DNA from: Dysgonomonas hofstadii
GTDB taxonomy: Bacteria; Bacteroidota; Bacteroidia; Bacteroidales; Dysgonomonadaceae
Length of the DNA: 64,000 nucleotides
Assembly (NCBI RefSeq): GCF_014196915.1
Contig: NZ_JACIEP010000002.1
Span: 1 to 64,000, forward strand
Reading direction: 5' to 3'
The notes below the pieces were generated by a model. The model ran no database searches. It saw nothing but the letters and a program-made list of their open reading frames with translations, and was not told where the DNA came from. A program made the translations under genes and the position numbers. Of this stretch, positions 19,206 through 28,303 are shown in pieces; within the stretch, counting starts at the first letter, position 1, and each line of letters opens with the position of its first letter.

Positions 19206-22200
19206 ATGAAAAAGAACTTGTTATCAGCTTTACTTTCAATACTGATTATCTGCCCGTCCCTTTGCTTTGCTTCAGACAAAGATGACTATAAAAAAGGATG
19301 GGATGAATTTTATAAAAACAACCGCACGGAAGCCCGCAAACTGTTTACATCAGCCCTGAACGATGAATCCGTAAAAGCCGACGCATACCTCAGTCTTAGC
19401 CTGTTAGACTGGAGCGAATCCAGATTGGAAGACGCTTTTACAAAACTGGAAGGATTCTACGATTCGTCCTCCGATCCGGCGCCGTATCTGTACGGGATGT
19501 ATTCTTTACCATTTGCATTCAGCGGAAGCGAAGTTTTAGAGAAGAACAAACTCGCCCTGCTCGAAAAACTGGCCGATACTCCAATACACGGGACACTGAA
19601 AGCGATGATATATATTTCACTGGGAAAACACTATATGGGTTGTAACGATTTTGAAAAGGCCAATATACTGTTCGACAAAGCAGGTTCTTTGAAAAACTGG
19701 CAGGTACTGGGTACATTCAATAATATTTCGGGTAGCGGGTTCGACAAAGATTGGGGTGCATTGGCAAAAAGCCAGACTAACGACAAATTCACCAATCAGA
19801 TCGGGGCTTCTGTTAACTGGTACACCCCAAGTTCTAATAAGCCGGACGGATGGTTCTATTTCGATTATTACTTTGTACTGAACAGCATAATAGTATATGC
19901 CCAGACATTCGTAGACAGCCCTGTCAGCCAGGAAGTATATCTGCGAACCGGAACCTCAGGATCATTAAAAATATGGGTAAATGACGCCCAGATATCTTCT
20001 GTTGCCGATGAGCGCAATTGCGACCTGGATATATATGCATATAAGATAAAGCTGAATAAAGGGGCAAACCGCATTCTCATACAGATAGGCCAAAGCTATA
20101 TAAACGCAGCTAATTTTCTTATGCGTATCACCGATACCAATGGAAACCCAGTTGAAGGCCTAACTCACAAATCTGAATATACCAAATATACCAAATCAGC
20201 AGCAAAGGATACAAACAGTCTGCTACCGATGTTTGCCGAAGAATATTTTGAGAACAAAGTAAAAGAAGATCCTGAAAATCCTGTCAATTACCTGATTCTG
20301 GGAGAGACATATCTTCGCAACGATAAGGCTGACGAAGCGATAGGAATATTACGCAGGCTTCAAAATATAGCTCCTATGTCTTCATTGGTGCAGCACCGCC
20401 TTGCCGAAGCATATGCCCGGGCCAATAATAACACGTATTACACCAAAGAGATAGAAAGTATAAAAAAAGGAGACCCTGATTCTTTCTATGCCCTCGATAT
20501 CCTGGCAGGAGAGGCTATCAGTTCGAAAAAACTGACTGAAGTAAAAAATATCAATCAGAAAATGAAAGACCTCTACGGAGAAAGTATCACCACCCGTGCC
20601 ATCGATTCGTGGCTGGCAGCTCAACAGGGAGACCAGGAAACAGTTATTGCAATATCCAAAGCTAATTACGAGAAATATCCTTATCGCTACGATTTGATGA
20701 ATACCATGTTTTCCATCGAGGAATATACGTTGAAAAACAGTAAGGCCGCAACCGCCATCGTCGAGGACTATTGTTCAAAATACTTCAGTGCGGCCGCATT
20801 GGAAACCCTTTCAAACAGATATATAAAAGACGGAGATACTGAAAAAGGACTTAAAATACTAGCTGACAGAATCGATAAAATGCCTTATGCAACAGGATAC
20901 CTCTACAATTATGCCAGTACCCTGTATAAGATGCAACGCTATCAGGAAGCTCTTGACGCAGCCGAACGCCTCCATAAGCTTTCTCCATATCTGCCCGGAG
21001 TATATGTACTGAAAGCAGATATTTACAAAGCGATGAAAGACGAGAAAAAGGCTATTGAGAACTATAAACAATCGATAACATACGACCCATCCCTGTTCAG
21101 TTCCCGCACCCAACTGGCTCAGCTGGAAAATAAGAAAGAGATAAACGACCTCTTTCCTAAATATAATATTGACAGCCTGATATCGAATGCTCCGACAGTA
21201 ACAGAATATCCAAACGACCACTCTGTCGTACTGCTCAACGAAACCAAAATGATATTCTATCCGGAAGGAGCAACAGAATATTTGTGTGAGCTGGCAGTAA
21301 AAATTCTCAATCAATCGGGTATTGAGACGTGGAAAGAGTATCAGATTCCATATTATGGCAGCCAGAACCTTACCCTCGATAAATCGGAGATTATAAAGGC
21401 TAACGGACAAAAGGTAAAAGCTGAAACCAATGGAAACAGCCACATCGTATTCACCAATCTGGAAGTAAATGATGTCCTTTACCTCGAATACAGGATCAAG
21501 GATATGGCTACAGATGTTTTGTCGAAACATATTTTCGACCAGACTAACTTTAAGTATTATGTACCTACTGTAGTAACCAGTTACTCGATACTGGCACCTA
21601 AAGATAAAAAGATCAATTATATAGTGACCAACGGAAAGATCGATCCTAAAATATCTGATGTAGATGGAATGAAATTATATCATTGGGTTCTCAGCAATCA
21701 GGAATCGATCAAATCGGAACCATACATGAGTCCTCTTATAGATATCGCTCCTACGCTGACAGTAAGCAGTGTACCCGACTGGACATTCGTCAGCAACTGG
21801 TACAAAGACCTTACTACCAATAAATTCAAGGACGATTATCTGCTAAAGGAGACCATGGCGGATATACTGAAAGGGAAAGAAAATGCAGGCCAGTTGGAAA
21901 AAGCGGAATTGTTCTATGATTATATCATGAAGAATATCACTTACTCCAATGTTCCGTTCATGCAAAACAACTATATCCCGCAAATGGCTTCGCGCACGAT
22001 ATCAACCCGCCTAGGCGATTGCAAGGATATGTCGACACTGTTTGTCGCCATGTGCCGCAAATCGGGGATACAGGCAAACCTGGTACTCCTTATTTCCCGC
22101 GATAACGGTGAGAACATGATTCTGCTGCCGGCTAATAACTTCAACCATTGTATCGCTCAACTTGTTGTCGACGGGAAAACATATTATGTGGAACTGACTG

Positions 22201-22970
22201 ACAACAGACTGGCATTCGGATCAGCCCTTGAGGTCGACCTGCACTCATGGATTCTCCCGATTCCTTATGGAGATGAAAAAGGTGTGGGCAGTACTATCCT
22301 GAAAATGGATATGCCTTTCCGCACTCCAAATTCCATGTCAAGGGAAACAAGCCTCAATATGGTCAACAATGATATGCAGACATCGACGAAAGCAACACGC
22401 ACAGGTTCATTTGCATCCTATCTTCGCCAGATGTATGCAGACCTGGGACAGGAAGACAGATTGAAAGAGTTTTCTCAGATAATAGCCGCAGATTATACCA
22501 CTCCGGTGAAAGTAACGAACCTCGTTTTCGATGATCTGACCAGCCTGTCCGAAACCGCAGTATATTCCTATGATATAGAAGCCAAGAACATTATCCAGGA
22601 AATAGCAGGAATGAAGATATTCAAGATCAGATGGTCCGACGGTATCAGTTCGCAGGAAGAATTCTCTGTTGAAAACCGTAAGACTCCATTCGAACTATGG
22701 ATATATATGATGGAAGATTTCAACGAAGAAGAATATACCATTGTGCTACCTGAAGGAAGGAAGATGGTAGAAATTCCTAAAGATGTTCATCTGGAATGCG
22801 CCAACGCTTCTTATGACCTGAAATATGACGCACAAACACCGGGTAAAGTAAAAGTGCGCCGTACAATGAAACGTAAGACCGAGAAAGTATCAATAGAAGA
22901 ATACAGCGCATTCAAAGACTTCATGCACTCCGTCAGCGAATACGACAATAAACAATATGCTGTAAACTAA
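19206..22970 (+). CDS. large exported TPR / DUF3857 / transglutaminase-like protein
   Basis: A 1254-aa protein with a signal peptide (about 1-22). The first half contains TPR-type helical repeats (for example around 20-110 and 350-640). It is followed by a DUF3857 beta domain (about 650-830) and a transglutaminase-like core with Cys939 in GDCKDMSTLFVAMC, His981 in FNHCIAQ and Asp999, a complete triad. A C-terminal beta domain follows. A partner protease or cross-linking substrate is not known for this family. It is transcribed alone, with its own promoter and a strong terminator. Two more DUF3857 proteins lie at 35929-39835. Confidence 0.85.
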   Translation: MKKNLLSALLSILIICPSLCFASDKDDYKKGWDEFYKNNRTEARKLFTSALNDESVKADAYLSLSLLDWSESRLEDAFTKLEGFYDSSSDPAPYLYGMYSLPFAFSGSEVLEKNKLALLEKLADTPIHGTLKAMIYISLGKHYMGCNDFEKANILFDKAGSLKNWQVLGTFNNISGSGFDKDWGALAKSQTNDKFTNQIGASVNWYTPSSNKPDGWFYFDYYFVLNSIIVYAQTFVDSPVSQEVYLRTGTSGSLKIWVNDAQISSVADERNCDLDIYAYKIKLNKGANRILIQIGQSYINAANFLMRITDTNGNPVEGLTHKSEYTKYTKSAAKDTNSLLPMFAEEYFENKVKEDPENPVNYLILGETYLRNDKADEAIGILRRLQNIAPMSSLVQHRLAEAYARANNNTYYTKEIESIKKGDPDSFYALDILAGEAISSKKLTEVKNINQKMKDLYGESITTRAIDSWLAAQQGDQETVIAISKANYEKYPYRYDLMNTMFSIEEYTLKNSKAATAIVEDYCSKYFSAAALETLSNRYIKDGDTEKGLKILADRIDKMPYATGYLYNYASTLYKMQRYQEALDAAERLHKLSPYLPGVYVLKADIYKAMKDEKKAIENYKQSITYDPSLFSSRTQLAQLENKKEINDLFPKYNIDSLISNAPTVTEYPNDHSVVLLNETKMIFYPEGATEYLCELAVKILNQSGIETWKEYQIPYYGSQNLTLDKSEIIKANGQKVKAETNGNSHIVFTNLEVNDVLYLEYRIKDMATDVLSKHIFDQTNFKYYVPTVVTSYSILAPKDKKINYIVTNGKIDPKISDVDGMKLYHWVLSNQESIKSEPYMSPLIDIAPTLTVSSVPDWTFVSNWYKDLTTNKFKDDYLLKETMADILKGKENAGQLEKAELFYDYIMKNITYSNVPFMQNNYIPQMASRTISTRLGDCKDMSTLFVAMCRKSGIQANLVLLISRDNGENMILLPANNFNHCIAQLVVDGKTYYVELTDNRLAFGSALEVDLHSWILPIPYGDEKGVGSTILKMDMPFRTPNSMSRETSLNMVNNDMQTSTKATRTGSFASYLRQMYADLGQEDRLKEFSQIIAADYTTPVKVTNLVFDDLTSLSETAVYSYDIEAKNIIQEIAGMKIFKIRWSDGISSQEEFSVENRKTPFELWIYMMEDFNEEEYTIVLPEGRKMVEIPKDVHLECANASYDLKYDAQTPGKVKVRRTMKRKTEKVSIEEYSAFKDFMHSVSEYDNKQYAVN

Positions 22971-22988
22971 CACAATATAACAAAACAG

Positions 22989-23024
22989 AAAAGCCTTCCG
23001 ATTTTCAGTCGGAAGGCTTTTTGT
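22989..23024. terminator. bidirectional terminator between convergent genes
   Basis: AAAGCCTTCCGA pairs perfectly with TCGGAAGGCTTT around a TTTCAG-type loop, with T-runs on the plus side and A-runs on the other side. It can serve the TPR/DUF3857 gene and the convergent CoA-transferase gene. Confidence 0.88.
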
Positions 23025-23049
23025 TTATATAGTATAGTTATTCTGCTTT

Positions 23050-24546
23050 TCAGGCTTCTCCTTTTTTACGCCATTTTACATTCCTCATATCGCCTGTTTC
23101 ATTAAACGCTTCGTGGAATGCGAAAGCATTGTACATATCGAAACGTGTATGTCCCTGCGGAGCATTTTTGATGTACTCCTGCAACAACGGACGATAATCA
23201 GGATGAGCACATTTATTAATGATTTCCTGTGCACGTTCATCCGGATCTTTACCACGAAGGTCTGCTACCCCATATTCTGAAATAATGATCTTAACAGAAT
23301 GCTCACTATGGTCCTGATGTGCTACCAAAGGAACAAAAGAACTGATCTTTCCGTCTTTTGCCATAGATGGAGTAACAAAGATCGATACATATGCGCTACG
23401 GGTAAAGTCACCCGAACCACCGATACCATTCATCATCTTTGTTCCCATAACATGAGTAGAATTGATATTTCCATAAATATCGGCTTCGATAGCCGTATTG
23501 ATAGCAATAACACCTAAACGGCGGACAACCTCAGGGTTATTGGAATATTCAGATGGGCGAAGGATGATTCTTTTCTTGAAGAAATCGAGGTTCTGATATA
23601 TATGTTCGATGCATGGATTACTTACTGTCAGCGAACAGCCACTTGCAAATTTAACACGTCCGGATTCCATCAGTCCGATTACAGCATCCTGTATTACTTC
23701 AGTATATACTTCAAAGTCAGGAATTTCTTTGCTATCACCCATAGCAGCCAATACCGCATTAGCGATATTACCTACTCCCGACTGAACAGGAAGGAAAGTT
23801 TTAGGCATACGGCCTTCGGCTATTTCCTTTATAAAGAACTCGGCAACATTTGCACCTATCTTAGAAGTAACATCATCTACCGGAGCAAAGCCACTTCCTT
23901 CATTCGGTTCGTGAGTCTTTACTACAATGATTTTTGTCGGATCTATTTTAATATGATTCTTGCCCACTCTGTCGTGAACATCATAGACAGGTATATCTTT
24001 ACGACGGGGAGGATCCATTGGTTCAGGAATATCGTGCATACCACGCATTTCTTTCGGATTCCAGTCATTCAACTCCACAATAACTTTTTTAGCCAACCGG
24101 GCAACTGTAGGTGAGATACCCACACCACAAGTAGGAACGATTTCACCGTCTTCTGTCACATCGCAGGCCTCTACAATCGCAAAATCGATATTTCCGTAGT
24201 ATCCGTAACGGATATCCTGGGCCATAGTAGACAGGTGAAGGTCACAGAACTTAACTTCGCCATTGTTTATAGCCTCACGCATACTCTTGTTAGTCTGGTA
24301 AGGTGCTCTGAAGTTAATAGCCTTGGCACGGGTTAGAACTCCATCCAATTTATCTCCGGTAGATGCTCCCGTGAAGACATTGATCTTAAAAGGGTTCCCC
24401 TTAGCGTGCTCTGCTTCTGCTTTTTTAGCGATGAATCCGGGAACTACTTTAGGACAGCCAGCGTGTGTAAACCCGCTGAATCCTACATTGTCGTTGTTGT
24501 TAATCAGCTCTGCCGCTTCTTCGGCAGTCATAAATTTTAAAGCCAT
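23050..24546 (-). CDS. acetyl-CoA hydrolase/transferase family; likely succinate:acetate CoA-transferase
   Basis: A 498-aa class-I type CoA-transferase of the acetyl-CoA hydrolase family (related to ScpC and AarC). It moves CoA between acyl groups such as succinate, acetate and propionate in the cytoplasm. The catalytic-Glu region is IEADIYGNINSTHVMGTKM, followed by GIGGSGDF; the N-terminal FTGASTG motif is also present. It is a single-gene unit with its own promoter and terminator. The precise acyl pair is not deducible; the succinate/propionate fermentation of Bacteroidales fits. Confidence 0.92.
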   Translation of the reverse strand: MALKFMTAEEAAELINNNDNVGFSGFTHAGCPKVVPGFIAKKAEAEHAKGNPFKINVFTGASTGDKLDGVLTRAKAINFRAPYQTNKSMREAINNGEVKFCDLHLSTMAQDIRYGYYGNIDFAIVEACDVTEDGEIVPTCGVGISPTVARLAKKVIVELNDWNPKEMRGMHDIPEPMDPPRRKDIPVYDVHDRVGKNHIKIDPTKIIVVKTHEPNEGSGFAPVDDVTSKIGANVAEFFIKEIAEGRMPKTFLPVQSGVGNIANAVLAAMGDSKEIPDFEVYTEVIQDAVIGLMESGRVKFASGCSLTVSNPCIEHIYQNLDFFKKRIILRPSEYSNNPEVVRRLGVIAINTAIEADIYGNINSTHVMGTKMMNGIGGSGDFTRSAYVSIFVTPSMAKDGKISSFVPLVAHQDHSEHSVKIIISEYGVADLRGKDPDERAQEIINKCAHPDYRPLLQEYIKNAPQGHTRFDMYNAFAFHEAFNETGDMRNVKWRKKGEA

Positions 24547-24615
24547 TGTTTTTACAAAAAATATGATTTATATTGTTTTATATCCTTTGTTATAAGATCT
24601 TCTACTTTCGCGCTG

Positions 24616-24623
24616 CAAAATTA
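24616..24623 (-). promoter_or_regulatory. Bacteroidetes -7 box for the CoA-transferase gene
   Basis: The minus strand reads TAATTTTG, an exact TAnnTTTG match, about 70 bp before the start codon. No clear -33 box. Confidence 0.45.
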
Positions 24624-24878
24624 CGAAATAAATACCTGAATAGCTATTTTAAATAACTAAAAGTTACTTAGTTTTGCACTTATTGAGGATATATGAAGCC
24701 TTTATAAAATCGAAATAAGAATACCCATTCTTTTTTGTTTCATTTTGTCACCCAGAGGTGTCAAAGATCTCTTTTTTCTGAAATTATAATTCATGTCAAT
24801 CAGTGGTTAAAAGTTGACAATTATCAATCGCCGAAGCGCAGGCGAGGCAAAGTTGACGCATTTTTTCATTTCCTTTTT

Positions 24879-24938
24879 TGTCATCCTGAGGAACGAAGTA
24901 TCTTCCCTTTAGATGCTTTGCTTCGCTCCAGCATGACA
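24879..24938. repeat. 60-bp imperfect palindrome (GTCATCCTGAG... family)
   Basis: TGTCATCCTGAGGAACGAAG on the left matches the complement of the right arm, which ends in CTCCAGCATGACA. It belongs to the same family as 1-57 and 35817-35884: each copy is bounded by TGTCAT / ATGACA and has the GAACGAAG-like inner word. Confidence 0.65.
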
Positions 24939-24954
24939 GAGTACAAAACCTGAC

Positions 24955-25018
24955 AAACAACGTTCGGCAGAGCAAAGCGGAGCCAATTAGCTACTCTACG
25001 TTCCGCTGAACGTTGTTT
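24955..25018. repeat. 64-bp inverted repeat
   Basis: AAACAACGTTCGGCAGAG (left) is nearly complementary to TTCCGCTGAACGTTGTTTC (right). A third related arm occurs alone at 201-226. Confidence 0.6.
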
Positions 25019-25171
25019 CTTACACATTTTATTTTCTTTATTTTTCATCTCTTTCATTTTCACATTGGCATATTGCCACATTAGCTCATTGTTTTCTATA
25101 TAGATAAAGATCCCGAAAAAAGATGTACACAATAACGATTACTTCTTTCATAAAATAAAAAATACCGCGCT

Positions 25172-25200
25172 TTGTCTTGAAGCACGGTATCTATATTACT
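25172..25200 (-). terminator. terminator of the S1/P1 nuclease gene
   Basis: ATACCGCGCTT pairs with AAGCACGGTAT (one mismatch). On the minus strand it is followed by a T-rich run. Confidence 0.8.
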
Positions 25201-25214
25201 TATCTCCGTTTTAC

Positions 25215-26009
25215 TTAGTTAAATGCCCGATCCAGAACAACAGCCAGCCTTAAACCGCCTTTTTGTAACTGCTCTTCCATTTTATACTTATATTGGTAGC
25301 TGTATTGGTATGACAGTTCCATACCGTTGTGAACATTTGCATATACATCTTCTGCCACCAAATAGGTATCATGCATCCAGTCTTCCAGTGTGCCGGCCTG
25401 CATTTTCTGTTTTTTGTCTTTGCTGATCGAATTCAGTATATCGGCATACTCTGTGTAGCTGTAATTCTCATTGTCCACAATGCGGGAATCCCACACAGAG
25501 TGAATATTTGTATTGCTTCGGAACCATGTCACCGAAATCTTATTTCCCCCCAGATCTTCTTCTCGTCCCATATGCATTGGCTGATGCGCATCTCCTACCA
25601 GATGGATAAGAAAATAAAGGGCTATGCGCTTCTGGTCATCTGTAGATTGTTTATTTTTTATGATGGCCTCCAGTTTAGGAATTTCACTGTATACATTCTC
25701 TTGTGGTGTATTTTTTATAAAATCGATATATGCCTGCTTATCCAACCCACCCGGAGCATTCACAAAATGCCAGATATGAGTGTGCTTCCATGTGTCGGTA
25801 GTATCCGATTTTATAAAGTCAGCCCAATTGGCCCAATATGCCATCGGATAACCATCCAGCAATTTGTCTATTTTCTTTTTTGTCTTCGATTTAATATTCT
25901 TATTCGCAATCTCTGCTATCACACGATGTCCCGTAGTTCCCCACGCAAATAATTCATTCGGCAATATAAGTACCACAAGCAAAGTGAGTGTTACAATTAT
26001 TTTCTTCAT
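25215..26009 (-). CDS. exported S1/P1 family nuclease
   Basis: A 264-aa zinc-dependent nuclease that cuts single-stranded DNA or RNA, exported to the periplasm or beyond. The signal peptide ends at Ala22, which exposes Trp23 as the new N terminus; this residue is the first zinc ligand in the family. Other ligands are His28 (WGTTGHR), the HIWHFVN segment and LIHLVGDAHQPMHMG. The ATG at 26009 is preferred over an in-frame ATG 24 bp upstream because it gives a normal signal peptide. It lies behind rdgB, separated by a hairpin. Confidence 0.92.
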   Translation of the reverse strand: MKKIIVTLTLLVVLILPNELFAWGTTGHRVIAEIANKNIKSKTKKKIDKLLDGYPMAYWANWADFIKSDTTDTWKHTHIWHFVNAPGGLDKQAYIDFIKNTPQENVYSEIPKLEAIIKNKQSTDDQKRIALYFLIHLVGDAHQPMHMGREEDLGGNKISVTWFRSNTNIHSVWDSRIVDNENYSYTEYADILNSISKDKKQKMQAGTLEDWMHDTYLVAEDVYANVHNGMELSYQYSYQYKYKMEEQLQKGGLRLAVVLDRAFN

Positions 26010-26036
26010 AATATTTCTTTTAAATATAAACAAAAC

Positions 26037-26054
26037 AAGCCGGACTTATCCGGC
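26037..26054 (-). terminator. probable terminator after rdgB
   Basis: AGCCGGA pairs with TCCGGCT around a 4-base loop. On the minus strand the hairpin is followed by TTGTTTTGTTT. Confidence 0.6.
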
Positions 26055-26099
26055 TCGTAAAGGTATAAAATAATTTAACTGAAAGAGAATACGACTGTA

Positions 26100-26681
26100 C
26101 TACTTTTCCGTTAAATATTTGCAGAGGGCTTTCACGGCCAACGCCCGGTGACTGATTTTATTTTTCACATCGAGCCCCAGCTCCGCAAAGGTATGAATGT
26201 AACCTACCGGACGGAAAACAGGATCGTAACCAAATCCGGCTGTCCCATGCTCTTCCGTAAGTATCTCCCCGTCTATGCGGCCTTCGAAGTAATGTTCCTG
26301 CCCATCAAGAATGAGAGCTATTACCGTACGGAAACAAGCCCGGCGATTTTCAATACCACTCAATTCCTCCAGCAATTTTTTCATATTGGCTTTAGCATCG
26401 TGCCCGTCTCCGGCATAGCGTGCCGAATATACGCCCGGTGCGCCGTTCAAAGCTTCTACTTCGAGTCCTGTATCATCTCCAAAGCAGTCGTACCCGTATT
26501 TGTCCTTAACATACTTTACTTTGATAAGAGCATTCTCTTCCAGCGTTTTCCCTGTTTCTTCAATATCCTCGGTACAGCCTATATCTTTCAGGCTTAGTAT
26601 TTCAAAACTATCGCCGACTACTGCCTTTACCTCTTCCAGTTTATGTGCATTATTTGTGGCAAATACAAGCTTTTGTTTCAT
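26100..26681 (-). CDS. rdgB: XTP/dITP pyrophosphatase (RdgB/HAM1)
   Basis: A 193-aa house-cleaning enzyme that hydrolyses dITP, XTP and ITP to monophosphates. The N-terminal [14 protein letters not shown] and the middle [14 protein letters not shown] segments are the family signatures, with [21 protein letters not shown] following. [11 protein letters not shown] and SHRALAV complete the substrate pocket. The ATG at 26681 is used; a TTG 12 bp upstream is in frame but gives an unusual N terminus. It is co-directional with the aminotransferase gene; the 83-bp spacer between them is filled by an inverted repeat. Confidence 0.95.
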   Translation of the reverse strand: MKQKLVFATNNAHKLEEVKAVVGDSFEILSLKDIGCTEDIEETGKTLEENALIKVKYVKDKYGYDCFGDDTGLEVEALNGAPGVYSARYAGDGHDAKANMKKLLEELSGIENRRACFRTVIALILDGQEHYFEGRIDGEILTEEHGTAGFGYDPVFRPVGYIHTFAELGLDVKNKISHRALAVKALCKYLTEK

Positions 26682-26694
26682 ATTAAATTTCAAG

Positions 26695-26761
26695 TTTCAA
26701 GATTTCAGGTTTCAAGATTTCAAGATTATTTTTCAAAATTTTGAAACCTGAAATCTTGAAA
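26695..26761. repeat. perfect 21-bp inverted repeat in intra-operon spacer
   Basis: Arms 26695-26715 and 26741-26761 are exact reverse complements. Each arm is made of the words TTTCAAGATTTCAGG / CCTGAAATCTTGAAA, and the loop repeats TTTCAAGAT again. It fills almost the whole spacer between the aminotransferase stop and the rdgB start. Similar word-built spacers occur in the nuo operon. Confidence 0.9.
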
Positions 26762-26764
26762 TTA

Positions 26765-27958
26765 TTATAACTTATTATACGTTTCCAATGCCTTTTCCAG
26801 TACAGTCAGGGCATTTCCTAAATCTTCCTTATTCAGTACATAAGCAATACGGACTTCATTTTTACCCAATCCGGGAGTAGTATAAAAGCCCGAAGCAGGA
26901 GCCATGAAAACAGTCTGTCCCTCGTATTCGAAATCGGAAAGGCACCACGCGCAAAACTTATCAGAATCATCTACCGGAAGACGGGCCACAGTATAAAATG
27001 CACCCATCGGTATAGGTGAGTAGACACCTAGAATGCGATTTAACCTGTCAATCAGGAACTTACGCCTTTCCACATATTCATCGTAAGTATCCTGCAAATA
27101 GTCAGGACTGGCTTCTAACGAAGCTTCCGCTGCGATCTGTCCGATTAGCGGCGGACTAAGGCGTGCCTGACAGAATTTCATCAATGTTTTACGCAATTCC
27201 TTGTTCTTGGTTATAAGCGCCCCGATACGGATGCCACACTCGCTGTATCGTTTCGAAACAGAGTCGATCAGCACCACATTTTCCTCGATCCCCACCAGAT
27301 GACAAGCTGATATATATGGCGAATTTGTATATATAAATTCCCTATAAACTTCATCGGAGAAGAGATACAGGTCATATTTCTGCACCAGATGTTTTATCTG
27401 GTTCATCTCGGCACGCGAATAGAGATAACCGGTAGGGTTATTAGGGTTGCAAATCATTATCCCTTTGGTACGCTCATTTATCAGCTCCTCGAACTTCTCA
27501 ACCGGCGGCAGGGCGAATCCCTCTTCGATAGAAGATGACACTGTCTTTATCACTGCACCCGCCGATACGGCAAAGGCCATGTAGTTGGCATAGGCAGGTT
27601 CAGGCACAATAATCTCATCGCCCGGATTCAGACAGGCTAGGAATGCGAAAAGCACAGCTTCTGAGCCTCCGGTAGTTATAATGATATCGTCTGCCGATAC
27701 ATTTATTTTAAATTTGGCGTAATAGCCCACCAACTTTTCCCTGTAGGAACGATAACCATCGCTCGGACTGTATTCCAATATCTTACGATCTATATTGCGG
27801 ATGGCATTCAACGCTTCTTCCGGGGTCGGCAAATCGGGTTGTCCTATATTCAGATGATAAACTTTCAGACCCCTGGCCTTAGCCGAATCTGATAGCGGAG
27901 CCAGCTTCCTGATGGGAGAATTCGGCATTTCCAAGCCTCGTTGCGAAATATGTGGCAT
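26765..27958 (-). CDS. pyridoxal-phosphate aminotransferase, class I/II (aspartate aminotransferase-like)
   Basis: A 397-aa cytosolic PLP enzyme of fold type I. Markers: LNIGQPDLPTPEEAL near the N terminus, TTGGSEAVLFAF in the cofactor-binding region, CNPNNPTGYLYS, SDEVYREFIY, and SVSKRYSECGIRIG with the Schiff-base Lys. The amino-acid substrate cannot be told. It is the first gene of the unit with rdgB and has a TACATTTG promoter box 39 bp before its start. Confidence 0.92.
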   Translation of the reverse strand: MPHISQRGLEMPNSPIRKLAPLSDSAKARGLKVYHLNIGQPDLPTPEEALNAIRNIDRKILEYSPSDGYRSYREKLVGYYAKFKINVSADDIIITTGGSEAVLFAFLACLNPGDEIIVPEPAYANYMAFAVSAGAVIKTVSSSIEEGFALPPVEKFEELINERTKGIMICNPNNPTGYLYSRAEMNQIKHLVQKYDLYLFSDEVYREFIYTNSPYISACHLVGIEENVVLIDSVSKRYSECGIRIGALITKNKELRKTLMKFCQARLSPPLIGQIAAEASLEASPDYLQDTYDEYVERRKFLIDRLNRILGVYSPIPMGAFYTVARLPVDDSDKFCAWCLSDFEYEGQTVFMAPASGFYTTPGLGKNEVRIAYVLNKEDLGNALTVLEKALETYNKL

Positions 27959-27996
27959 AATGAAATTATATAATACAATTCTTTAACAATAAGTCG

Positions 27997-28004
27997 CAAA
28001 TGTA
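27997..28004 (-). promoter_or_regulatory. Bacteroidetes -7 box for the aminotransferase gene
   Basis: The minus strand reads TACATTTG, an exact TAnnTTTG match, 39 bp before the ATG. Confidence 0.5.
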
Positions 28005-28057
28005 CAAAAAAACTTGCAGTTTTTACTAGTTAGCAGATAGTAGACAGTAGTTAGTAA

Positions 28058-28230
28058 TTTTTTAACTAAAAACGGACAAAGGTGACAGATTTTTAGCCTT
28101 TAGCTGTTAGCCAATAGCTATAAGCTTTTTAACTAAAATCTGACAAACATTACAAATTATCAAAGATCTTTTTACTATTGGCACATCGGCATATTAGCCA
28201 ATCAGCACATAAGTATCTTATAGATAAAGT
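28058..28230. repeat. dispersed repeat, two units, second nearly full length
   Basis: TTTTTAACTAAAA occurs at 28058 and again near 28124. Behind the second copy, 28160-28203 is identical over 44 bp to 14343-14386, and the tail (CACATAAGTATCTTATAGAT) matches with few changes. Between the units lie words of the GCTAA/GCCAATAGC type also seen in the nuoF/nuoG spacer. Confidence 0.75.
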
Positions 28231-28254
28231 CACCCAAATCTGATCTACAAAAAC

Positions 28255-28287
28255 AAAAAAGCCTGCTCTTAATGGCAGGCTTTCATT
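28255..28287 (-). terminator. terminator of the lipoprotein pair
   Basis: AAAGCCTGC pairs with GCAGGCTTT around TCTTAATG. On the minus strand it is followed by a T-run. Confidence 0.85.
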
Positions 28288-28303
28288 CCCCGGATATTAT
28301 ATC

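Larger units (their letters stand above)
24547..25171. other. 625-bp intergenic region with several inverted repeats
   Basis: No gene is credible here. The CoA-transferase promoter box lies at 24616-24623. Two imperfect palindromes follow at 24879-24938 and 24955-25018. A worn copy of the CACATTGGCATATT repeat is at 25060-25107. The nuclease terminator begins at 25172. A 72-codon frame from 24735 runs through these repeats and is rejected. Confidence 0.7.
27959..28303. other. 345-bp intergenic region with dispersed repeats
   Basis: No gene. It holds the aminotransferase promoter box (27997-28004), two TTTTTAACTAAAA units (28058 and 28124), a GCTAA/AGCCAATAGC word stretch (28095-28126), the 44-bp block shared with 14343-14386, and the terminator of the lipoprotein pair (28255-28285). 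Confidence 0.75.

Noticed and set aside
20859-21530. 223-codon open frame on the minus strand
   Set aside because: It is antisense to the TPR/DUF3857 gene; composition is Ile/Phe/Tyr-rich as expected from the complement of a Lys/Glu/Asn-rich gene, and no family pattern is seen.
24735-24953. 72-codon frame in the gap after the CoA-transferase gene
   Set aside because: It crosses a palindromic repeat and has no signal peptide, domain or ribosome site.
25329-25952. 207-codon open frame on the plus strand
   Set aside because: It is antisense to the S1/P1 nuclease; the zinc-site motifs are all in the other strand.
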